The notes beneath the pieces were generated by a model, which made no database searches, had not been told where the DNA came from, and saw only the letters and a program-made list of their open reading frames with translations. From DATBLY01 sp963705545 (GTDB lineage Bacteria > Actinomycetota > UBA4738 > HRBIN12): a stretch of DNA of 64,000 nucleotides. The DNA lies in contig CAVPJX010000002.1 of assembly GCA_963705545.1 (NCBI GenBank), positions 62,001 through 126,000 on the forward strand, read 5' to 3'. Positions 55,536 through 62,522 of the stretch are shown piece by piece. Each line of letters begins with the position of its first letter. The stretch's first letter is position 1. A program made the translations under genes and the position numbers.

Positions 55536-55550
55536 GGGAGAGGATCCACG

Positions 55551-56870
55551 ATGTCCCTGGCAGACAGGCTGGCGAAGGCGCAACAGCGGGACCGCATCTC
55601 GGAGGTTCGAATCCGCGTCCAGGAGCGTTTGGTCGAGGTCCTCGGCCCGCGGCTCTACGACTCGACCCTCTCCGACGACGAGCTCGAAGGCCTGGTCCAC
55701 CAGCGCCTGCGCGAGCTCCTCGACGAGGAGGAGGGTCCGCTCTCGGCGCAGGAGAAGCTCCTGATCGTCCGGCAGATCGGCGACAGCGTCCTGGGTCTCG
55801 GGCCGCTCGAGCCGTTCGTCCGGGACCCGGACGTCACCGAGATCATGGTGAACAGCTGGGACACGATCTACGTCGAGCGCGGCGGCAAGCTGTACTGGAC
55901 CGGCACGAAGTTCCACGACGACCAGCAGCTCCGCCGCACGATCGACAAGATCGTGGGGAAGGTCGGCCGCCGTGTCGACGAGGCCAGCCCCTACGTGGAC
56001 GCGCGGTTGCCGGACGGTTCCCGTGTGAACGCGATCATCCCGCCGCTCGCGCTGGACGGTCCCTCGCTCACGATCCGGAAGTTCGCCGCCGACCCGTACG
56101 GCGCCGACGACCTGATCGAGTTCGGGACCTTCACGTCCTCGGTGGCGCAGTTCCTCGAGGCCTGTGTCCGTGGCCGCATCAACATCATGGTCTCCGGAGG
56201 GACGGGCGCCGGGAAGACCTCGACCCTGAACGTCCTGTCGTCGTTCATCCCGGACGACGAGCGGATCGTCACGATCGAGGACGCGGCCGAGCTCCGGTTG
56301 CAGCAGCCGCACGTGGTGCGGCTGGAGGGACGCCCGCCGAACATCGAGGGCAAGGGCGCGGTCACGATCCGCGACCTGGTCCGCAACTCCCTGCGGATGC
56401 GGCCCGACCGGATCGTGGTCGGGGAGGTCCGTGGCGCCGAGGCCCTGGACATGCTCCAGGCGATGAACACCGGCCACGACGGCTCGATCTCGACGATCCA
56501 CTCGAACTCGCCGCGCGACTCGCTGTCGCGCCTGGAGACGATCACGCTGATGGCGGGCATGGACCTGTCGCCGCGGTCGATCCGCGAGCAGATCGCGTCG
56601 GCGATCCAGCTGATCGTGCACCAGCAGCGGCTGAAGGACGGCACCCGCCGCTTCACCCACGTGACCGAGATCGCGGGGATGGAGGGCGAGGTGATCACCC
56701 TGCAGGACCTGTTCCTGTTCGACTTCAGCTCCGGCGTCGATGACGAAGGGAAGTTCCGCGGTCGCCTGAAGTCGACCGGGCTGCGCCCGAAGTTCATGGA
56801 GCGCCTCGAGGAGCACGGGGTGCGTGTCGACCCGGAGATCTTCGCGCTGGAGACGCGGGGGAACCTGTGA
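55551..56870 (+). CDS. cpaF: Flp pilus assembly secretion ATPase CpaF/TadA
   Basis: About 439 aa. Type II/IV secretion hexameric ATPase: N-terminal helical part, RRVDEASPYVDARLPDGSRVN, Walker A VSGGTGAGKTSTLN (near 213), Asp box TIEDAAELRLQQPHVVRLE, Walker B RPDRIVVGEVRG and His box GHDGSISTIHSN. It powers pilin assembly at the inner face of the membrane. Ribosome site GGGAGAGG before ATG 55551; the stop overlaps tadB by four bases. Confidence 0.96.
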   Translation: MSLADRLAKAQQRDRISEVRIRVQERLVEVLGPRLYDSTLSDDELEGLVHQRLRELLDEEEGPLSAQEKLLIVRQIGDSVLGLGPLEPFVRDPDVTEIMVNSWDTIYVERGGKLYWTGTKFHDDQQLRRTIDKIVGKVGRRVDEASPYVDARLPDGSRVNAIIPPLALDGPSLTIRKFAADPYGADDLIEFGTFTSSVAQFLEACVRGRINIMVSGGTGAGKTSTLNVLSSFIPDDERIVTIEDAAELRLQQPHVVRLEGRPPNIEGKGAVTIRDLVRNSLRMRPDRIVVGEVRGAEALDMLQAMNTGHDGSISTIHSNSPRDSLSRLETITLMAGMDLSPRSIREQIASAIQLIVHQQRLKDGTRRFTHVTEIAGMEGEVITLQDLFLFDFSSGVDDEGKFRGRLKSTGLRPKFMERLEEHGVRVDPEIFALETRGNL

Positions 56871-57880
56871 TCGGGCTCGGCAACTTCTGGGGCACCGACG
56901 CAGCGCTCTACCTGGCGGTCGCCCTGGTCGCGCTGGCGGCCTTCCTGATGGGGTGGATGCTGCTGGGCACGGCGGCCCGCCGCAAGAAGGACCGCGAGAC
57001 AGCCCAGCGCCTCGCGTCGATCAGCGGTCGCGGCGGCGGACAGCACGTCCCGCAGATGCCGATGGACAAGGGTGCGGGGGGATGGATCCCCGCGAGCGTG
57101 ACCCACTTCGGCCGGCGGTTCGCCGACAAGCGTGGGTTCTCCGAACGGCTCGACGCCGAGCTCGAGGCCGCGAGCGTCAGCCTCCGGTCGGGGGAGTTCG
57201 TCGTGGTCACCGTCGGCGCGGTGTTCGCCGGCGCGATCGTCGCGCTCGCGGTGTTCGGCAACCCGCTCTTCGCGCTCGTCGGCGGCGTGATCGGCGGACT
57301 CGCGCCGACCGCGGCCCTTCGGGTCGCGCTCAAGCGACGGGCCGAGAAGCTGCGTGAGCAGCTCCCCGACGTCCTGACGATCATGGCAAGCTCGCTCCGG
57401 GCCGGTCACAGCTTCCTCCAGGCCCTCGACACCGTCGCGCGCGAGATCGCGCAGCCGGCCGCGACCGAGTTCCAGCGGGTGGTCGCCGAGATCCGGCTGG
57501 GCCGCAGTGCCGAGGATGCGCTCGAGGCGCTCGCGGAGCGCGTCGGGAGCTCTGACTTCAAGTGGGCCGTGCTGGCGGTCAACATCCAGCGGGAGGTCGG
57601 CGGGAACCTGGCCGAGATCCTCGACAACGTGTCGGACACGCTGCGCGAGCGCGCGATGATGCGCCGTCAGGTCCGCGTCCTCACGTCCGAGGGACGTCTG
57701 TCGGCGTGGGTGCTGACCCTGCTGCCGATCGGTATCGCCTTCTACCTGTTCGCGATGAGCCCCGACTACATCGGGCTGCTCTTCAGCACGACGATCGGGT
57801 ACGTCATGTTGGGCGGCGCCCTGATCCTGTTGGTCGCGGGGGTCCTGTGGATGAGGAAGATCGTGAACATCGATGTCTGA
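56867..57880 (+). CDS. tadB: Flp pilus platform protein TadB
   Basis: About 337 aa, GTG start overlapping cpaF. Membrane segments near 8-32, 106-145 (two), 285-305 and 310-332 surround a T2SSF domain (about 170-300; PDVLTIMASSLRAGHSFLQALDTVAREI, WAVLAVNIQREVGGNLAEILDNVSDTLRER). TadB and TadC form the inner-membrane platform for the CpaF ATPase. Confidence 0.93.
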   Translation: MIGLGNFWGTDAALYLAVALVALAAFLMGWMLLGTAARRKKDRETAQRLASISGRGGGQHVPQMPMDKGAGGWIPASVTHFGRRFADKRGFSERLDAELEAASVSLRSGEFVVVTVGAVFAGAIVALAVFGNPLFALVGGVIGGLAPTAALRVALKRRAEKLREQLPDVLTIMASSLRAGHSFLQALDTVAREIAQPAATEFQRVVAEIRLGRSAEDALEALAERVGSSDFKWAVLAVNIQREVGGNLAEILDNVSDTLRERAMMRRQVRVLTSEGRLSAWVLTLLPIGIAFYLFAMSPDYIGLLFSTTIGYVMLGGALILLVAGVLWMRKIVNIDV

Positions 57881-58817
57881 GCTCTGGCTGATCGTCGCCG
57901 TCGCGTCCGTCTTCGGGGCCGCCCTGTTGATCGGGCTCGCCATGGACCAATCGACCTCGCAGCGCAAGCGAACCGTCCGCCTGCTCGAGTCGCAGGTGAG
58001 CGGGTCTACGACGACCGACTCGACGAACCTGCGGGACCGGGAGATGCAGCGCGGCTTCGGCGAGCGCGTCCTCATCCCCGTGGTCGGAGGCGCCACCCGC
58101 ATCGCCCGTCGCGTGACGCCCCTCGATGCGCGCGACCGGATCGCCAAGAAGCTGTTGCTCGCCGGGAGCCCGCCGGGCTGGGACGCCGAGCGCATCCTCG
58201 CGTTCAAGATCATCGGGTGCGTCGGGGCGTTCATCGCCGGGCTCTTCGTCAGCAAGCTGATCGGCCTGACCGGCTTCACCGGGATCATCGTGATCGGCCT
58301 GCTCACGGTCGCGGGGTTCCTGCTCCCCGACTCGGCCCTCTCGCGCAAGGTCGAGGAGCGCCAGCACGAGATCCTCGGCACCCTGTCGGACACGCTCGAC
58401 CTGCTCACGATCAGCGTCGAGGCGGGGCTGTCGCTGAACGCCGCGATCGCGCAGGTCGTCCAGAACGTTCCCGGCACGCTCTCGTCGGAGTTCGCGCGGA
58501 TGCTCCAGGAGATCCAGCTGGGCGTGCCGCGGTCCGAGGCGTTCCGTCATCTGGCGGAGCGGACCGACGTCGAGGAACTGAACGCCTTCGCGCTGGCCAT
58601 GATCCAAGCGGACGTCTTCGGCGTCTCGATCGCGAGCGTCCTTCGGACCCAGGCCCAGCAGCTGCGGATCAAGCGCCGACAGCGGGCAGAGGCCCGGGCG
58701 CAGCAGACGCCGGTCAAGATCGTGTTCCCGCTGATCCTGTGCATCCTGCCGGCCCTGTTCGTCGTGATCATCGGGCCCGGCGTGATCCGGATCATGGATC
58801 AGATCCTGAGCACCTAG
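57873..58817 (+). CDS. tadC: Flp pilus platform protein TadC
   Basis: About 314 aa. ATG 57873 lies within the tadB end, so translation is coupled. Membrane segments near 3-24, 110-150 (two) and 285-308; T2SSF domain about 160-285 (DTLDLLTISVEAGLSLNAAIAQV, LNAFALAMIQADVFGVSIASVLRTQAQQLRIKRRQ). Last recognised tad gene here; no prepilin peptidase (cpaA) was found in the window. Confidence 0.93.
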   Translation: MSELWLIVAVASVFGAALLIGLAMDQSTSQRKRTVRLLESQVSGSTTTDSTNLRDREMQRGFGERVLIPVVGGATRIARRVTPLDARDRIAKKLLLAGSPPGWDAERILAFKIIGCVGAFIAGLFVSKLIGLTGFTGIIVIGLLTVAGFLLPDSALSRKVEERQHEILGTLSDTLDLLTISVEAGLSLNAAIAQVVQNVPGTLSSEFARMLQEIQLGVPRSEAFRHLAERTDVEELNAFALAMIQADVFGVSIASVLRTQAQQLRIKRRQRAEARAQQTPVKIVFPLILCILPALFVVIIGPGVIRIMDQILST

Positions 58818-58907
58818 ACCCGACCGGACCGTCCGGACCCGACCCGTCCCAGGGACCTACTCGGGTCGGCGCTCAAGGTGGGTTCCCGCCGTGCCGACAC
58901 CTGAGGC

Positions 58908-59060
58908 ATGCGGACCGAGCGCACGCTCGAGAGGATCCTCGGAGCCTTCGCCGAGGCCGTCGAGGCCGGCGAGTTCGAGGCGGCCGAGGGTTGGGTCGCC
59001 GTCGCCGACTGGGTTCGGACCCGGTCCACGGCTCCCGCGTTCGCTCCGGCCTCGCGTTGA
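58908..59060 (+). CDS. Small 50-aa helical protein downstream of tadC
   Basis: ATG 58908 to TGA 59058. Residues 1-39 look like one or two amphipathic helices rich in Glu and Ala (TLERILGAFAEAVEAGEFEAAEGW), resembling a TPR hairpin. Codon third positions are strongly G/C, like real genes here. No clear ribosome site. It lies in the 447-bp stretch between tadC and the next annotated gene; unproven. Confidence 0.4.
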   Translation: MRTERTLERILGAFAEAVEAGEFEAAEGWVAVADWVRTRSTAPAFAPASR

Positions 59061-59068
59061 CCTCGGGT

Positions 59069-59120
59069 CCTCCCGGCTCGACCGCGCTCGGATCGCCAGG
59101 TCCCTCCCGGCTCGACCGCG
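59069..59120. repeat. 18-bp direct repeat, 34-bp period
   Basis: CCTCCCGGCTCGACCGCG at 59069-59086 and again at 59103-59120 in non-coding DNA. Confidence 0.7.
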
Positions 59121-59215
59121 TCTGACCTGCCCAGATCACCCGAGGCCGTCGGCGACGGACGTAGGTCTTCGGTCGCATTGCGGCGTCCCCCTCTCATGCC
59201 CTACACTCGCCCCGT

Positions 59216-59241
59216 CCGGGTAGGCTGTTCGTGCTACCCGG
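59216..59241 (+). promoter_or_regulatory. Inverted repeat in the leader of the small exported protein
   Basis: CCGGGTAG and CTACCCGG, perfect 8-bp arms with a 10-base spacer, 23 bp upstream of ATG 59265. A plausible promoter (TTGCGG, 18 bp, TACACT) lies just before it, so it would be in the 5' mRNA leader. Confidence 0.5.
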
Positions 59242-59264
59242 AAGGTCGAGAGGAAGGTGTGCTG

Positions 59265-59507
59265 ATGAAGCGGATCGGTTTCGCAGTAGCCACCGCGATC
59301 TCGTTCGTGCTGTGCGTGGCCGCCCCCGCGTTCGCCCAGTCCGTGGAGCCGAACGGGCCGGACGTCGAGGGGACGGGCGGTTCGGCTGGGGGCACGGCCT
59401 TCACCGGCGCCAACGTGTCGAGGAGCCTGCTCCTGCTGGCGGTCTTGATCGTCATCGGGACGCTCGCCCTGTACGTCGGCCGTCGCCGGTCGCACGTCGC
59501 CAGCTGA
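59265..59507 (+). CDS. Small exported protein with sorting-signal-like C-terminus
   Basis: About 80 aa. Signal peptide (1-24, ending AFA), a short Gly/Ser/Pro linker, then TAFTGANVSRSLLLLAVLIVIG with a membrane helix and a final GRRRSHVAS. The order of FTG motif, hydrophobic helix and positive tail mimics an LPxTG wall-sorting signal but lacks the Leu-Pro. It could be a sortase variant substrate or just a small membrane protein. GAGGAAGG serves as ribosome site. Followed by a terminator. Confidence 0.72.
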   Translation: MKRIGFAVATAISFVLCVAAPAFAQSVEPNGPDVEGTGGSAGGTAFTGANVSRSLLLLAVLIVIGTLALYVGRRRSHVAS

Positions 59508-59531
59508 CGCGACACGGACCAGATCGTGCTT

Positions 59532-59554
59532 CCGACCCCCCATCGGGGGGTCGG
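59532..59554 (+). terminator. Terminator-like hairpin
   Basis: CCGACCCCCC-ATC-GGGGGGTCGG, a perfect 10-bp stem followed by TTCG; it separates the convergent small protein and DUF4012 genes. Confidence 0.7.
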
Positions 59555-59600
59555 TTCGCGTCCGGGTCCGTTCCGTTCCGTTCGGCAGGGTAACCGTCGT

Positions 59601-61586
59601 TCAGAATGGGCGCGTCAGGTCCCGCCAGAGGCGCACCGGCAGCGACGGCGCGAACGAGACCTCCAGGTCGAGGTTCCCGTTCGGCACACCTTCGTATACG
59701 ACCTTCCCGCCCTCGACCCTGAGCCCGGCGCTCAGCGCCGTCGCGTGCATCCCGTCGGGGAGCGTGATCGCCACCCGGAGCTCGGCGGGGTCGATCGTGA
59801 CCTGGTCGACGAAGCTCAGCCGGTAGGTGCCGCCGCTCGAGGTGCCGTCCCACGCCCGGATCAGGAACAGGCTCGCCTCGACGACCGACGTGTCGCCGGC
59901 GGCCGTGTGGACGTAGTCGTCGAAGTAGGGGTGCCCGTCCTGCTCGAACCGGTCCAGGTCGACCGGGCGGCCGTCGCGCGTGCCCGCGCGCAGCACCGCG
60001 CTCTCGTCGGTGTACAGGTGGACGACGGCTAGGTTGTCGCCCGGGTTCTCCGTGTAGCCGGGGTACGGACCGATCACGTACTTCGGGAACCCTGAGGTGG
60101 GCGCGTCGTTCTCGATCGAGGCCGACAACGTCGCGCGTGCGGTCCCGCCCTCGTCCAGCGCGACGTCGTAGGCGATCATCCGGCGTTGGAAGAAGTCGAG
60201 CTTCGTCCCCGAGCCGCTGTTCGTGATCAACGCGATCGCGTCGGTGCCGTCGGGTCGGAACGCGCCGCCGGCCCCGGTGAGCGCGAGCCCCTCTTGCATG
60301 TCGGGATCGGTGGTCCAGACCTTGACGTGGCCGTCGTCGAACGCGCGCAGGAGAGCGCGCTGTCGCATCAGGTCGTCGCCCGAGGTCGCGAGGAACCGGG
60401 CCAGCACGTCGGCGGCCACCTCGCCGAGGACGGCCTTGCGCTCCTCGTTCGTGTCGAACAGGGCGTAGGCTTCGTTCGAGACGAAGCGGACGATCCGGTC
60501 GGGCGCGACCCGCACGCCGGCGCTGCGGACCTCCACCGGTCCCGTCACGCGCATCAGGGCCTGCAGCGCGAACGGGTCCGCGACGATCACGCCGTCCAGG
60601 GGTTCGCCGGTGGCTTCCTCGTACGACATCGCGATCGTCCCGGCGGCGAGCGGGAAGTCGGGCGTCATGTTGGTGTTCAGCCAGAAGTGGACCGCCTCCC
60701 AGTAGAAGCCGGCGTTGTCGATGTACTCCTGCGACGGGGAGCGCCAAGTGCTCTCGTTCAACTCGGGCAGGCTCTGCACCGGGCGGAAGTCCGAGAACGA
60801 AAGGGCCCCGTCATCGATCGTGAGGATCGCGTACGCCCCGATCAGCCCACCCGTCCCGCGCTCCTCGGCCGGGTTCGCGGCCCCGAAGAAGTACCGCTTC
60901 GGGCCGTCCTCGCCCAGGAACGCCGGGAGTCCGCGCAGGATCGCGGCGCCAGCCTCCAGCTGGCGGGCGAGCGGCTCGATCGCCTCCAGGGCCTCAGCGC
61001 GGGCCGACGCGACCGGGCCGAGCACCAGGGTGGACGCGCTCCGTTCGAGCCCAGCGAGCGCCTGGTCGGCGAGCTCCGAGGCCGATCCGACGGCGGTCGC
61101 CAGCCCGACCAGGGGCTCGAGCGGGATCGCCCCGTCTCGCGGGGCGAGGCCACCGAGGCCGCCCGGGACCTCGCCGAGCGCCGACGCGATCGTGGCGGCC
61201 GCGTCCGCGGTTCGGACGCCCGCGTCCGAGATCGCGCGCACGGTATCGGGCGTCCGTCCGAGCACCGGGATCGCGGCTGCGAGCGCGTACCAGGGGGTCC
61301 GGGCGTCGCCGGCCGCGGCTCGGAACTCACGGCCCGCATCCTGGAACGCCGTGGCCGCCCCGTCGACGTCGCCGTCGCGCAGCGCGGTCTTGCCCGTCTC
61401 GAGCGCGTCGCGCCCGGACTGGAGGTGGCGGCGGGCCGCGAGGGAGCCGATCCCGACCAGCACGAGGTCCAGCACGAGGACCGTCACGAGCGCCCCGAGG
61501 ATCAGCCAGACGACGCGACGACGGGGACGACGCCGAGGCTCGATCGGCGGGGCGTCCGGACGCGGTTCGGTCGTGGTGGTGTCCAT
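59601..61586 (-). CDS. DUF4012 protein, membrane-anchored
   Basis: About 661 aa. A cytoplasmic Pro/Arg-rich start, one membrane segment (about 27-49, VVWLILGALVTVLVLDLVLVGIG), then a helical region (about 52-210) and the DUF4012 domain (about 220-650; FFGAANPAEERGTGGLIGAYAILTIDDG, NTNMTPDFPLAAGTIAMSYEEATGE, DGVIVADPFALQALM). The family is found near cell-envelope polysaccharide genes; exact role unknown. ATG 61586 chosen as the start; upstream in-frame sequence is non-homologous. Confidence 0.88.
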   Translation of the reverse strand: MDTTTTEPRPDAPPIEPRRRPRRRVVWLILGALVTVLVLDLVLVGIGSLAARRHLQSGRDALETGKTALRDGDVDGAATAFQDAGREFRAAAGDARTPWYALAAAIPVLGRTPDTVRAISDAGVRTADAAATIASALGEVPGGLGGLAPRDGAIPLEPLVGLATAVGSASELADQALAGLERSASTLVLGPVASARAEALEAIEPLARQLEAGAAILRGLPAFLGEDGPKRYFFGAANPAEERGTGGLIGAYAILTIDDGALSFSDFRPVQSLPELNESTWRSPSQEYIDNAGFYWEAVHFWLNTNMTPDFPLAAGTIAMSYEEATGEPLDGVIVADPFALQALMRVTGPVEVRSAGVRVAPDRIVRFVSNEAYALFDTNEERKAVLGEVAADVLARFLATSGDDLMRQRALLRAFDDGHVKVWTTDPDMQEGLALTGAGGAFRPDGTDAIALITNSGSGTKLDFFQRRMIAYDVALDEGGTARATLSASIENDAPTSGFPKYVIGPYPGYTENPGDNLAVVHLYTDESAVLRAGTRDGRPVDLDRFEQDGHPYFDDYVHTAAGDTSVVEASLFLIRAWDGTSSGGTYRLSFVDQVTIDPAELRVAITLPDGMHATALSAGLRVEGGKVVYEGVPNGNLDLEVSFAPSLPVRLWRDLTRPF

Positions 61587-61682
61587 GGCATGGGGGAGGC
61601 GCGCCGGTCGTGACCGGATGCGTTCCACGGTAACAGCCCTAGTGATGGGCGTGGGAGCGGCGGTTCGGCGCCGGGGCGCTGT

Positions 61683-61688
61683 TACCCT
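61683..61688 (+). promoter_or_regulatory. -10-like TACCCT, leaderless start for pheA
   Basis: TACCCT ends 8 bases before ATG 61697; no Shine-Dalgarno. Confidence 0.4.
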
Positions 61689-61696
61689 GCGAGCCC

Positions 61697-62518
61697 ATGA
61701 GGGTCGCCTACCAGGGGGAACCCGGCGCCTATAGCGAACGTGCGGTCGCCGCCGCCTTCCCCGACGCGGAGCCACTGCCGTGCGAGACGGTGCGGCTGGT
61801 GTTCTCGCGCGTGACGAGCGGCGAGGCGGCGTTCGGCGTCGTTCCGCTCGAGAACTCCCAGGCGGGCTCGGTCAACGAGACCTACGACCTGCTGTTGAAC
61901 ACGAGCCTGCTGCGGATGGTGGGGGAGGTGCTCGTCCGGGTCGACCACGCCCTGCTCGGCGTGCCCGGGGCTCGCCTCGAGGACGTTCGCCGAGCCCACT
62001 CGCACTGGCAGGCGCTCGCCCAGTGCGAGGAGTTCCTGGCGTCCCTGCGGATCGAGCCGGTCCCGGTCCACGACACGGCCGGGGCGGCGAGGATGATCGC
62101 GGAGACCGGCAACCGCGAGGACGCCGCGATCGCGAGCGTCGAGGCCGGGAGCCTCGCCGGGCTCGCCGTGCTGTCGGAGCGGATCCAGACGGAGAAGGAG
62201 AACCTCACGAAGTTCTCGGTGATCGGGACGGCGGATCCCGGCCTCGGACCGGCCGACAAGACCTCGCTCGTGATGGCGGTACTCGACCAGCCGGGCTCGC
62301 TCCTGGGCGCGCTGGAGCCGTTCGCGGATCGCGGCATCAACCTGCACAAGATCGAATCGCGCCCGCTCCGTGGCAAGCCGTTCGAGTACCTGATGTACGT
62401 CGACATCATGGCCTCGGCCGAAACGGATCCCGTCCGGGACGCGCTCGAGGAAGTGCGCGGGCACACCTCGCTCCTGCGCGTGCTGGGCACGTACGCGTCG
62501 GCGAGCGACCCGGGCTAG
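61697..62518 (+). CDS. pheA: Prephenate dehydratase
   Basis: About 273 aa. Converts prephenate to phenylpyruvate in phenylalanine synthesis. Visible: VAYQGEPGAYSERAV, FGVVPLENSQAGSVNETYDLL, the NLTKFSVIG segment (Thr-Arg/Lys-Phe catalytic motif) and a C-terminal ACT domain (about 190-270; LVMAVLDQPGSLLGALEPFA, the feedback ESRPLRGKPFEYLMYVD). Monofunctional, no chorismate mutase part. It is divergent from the DUF4012 gene. Confidence 0.95.
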   Translation: MRVAYQGEPGAYSERAVAAAFPDAEPLPCETVRLVFSRVTSGEAAFGVVPLENSQAGSVNETYDLLLNTSLLRMVGEVLVRVDHALLGVPGARLEDVRRAHSHWQALAQCEEFLASLRIEPVPVHDTAGAARMIAETGNREDAAIASVEAGSLAGLAVLSERIQTEKENLTKFSVIGTADPGLGPADKTSLVMAVLDQPGSLLGALEPFADRGINLHKIESRPLRGKPFEYLMYVDIMASAETDPVRDALEEVRGHTSLLRVLGTYASASDPG

Positions 62519-62522
62519 GCGC

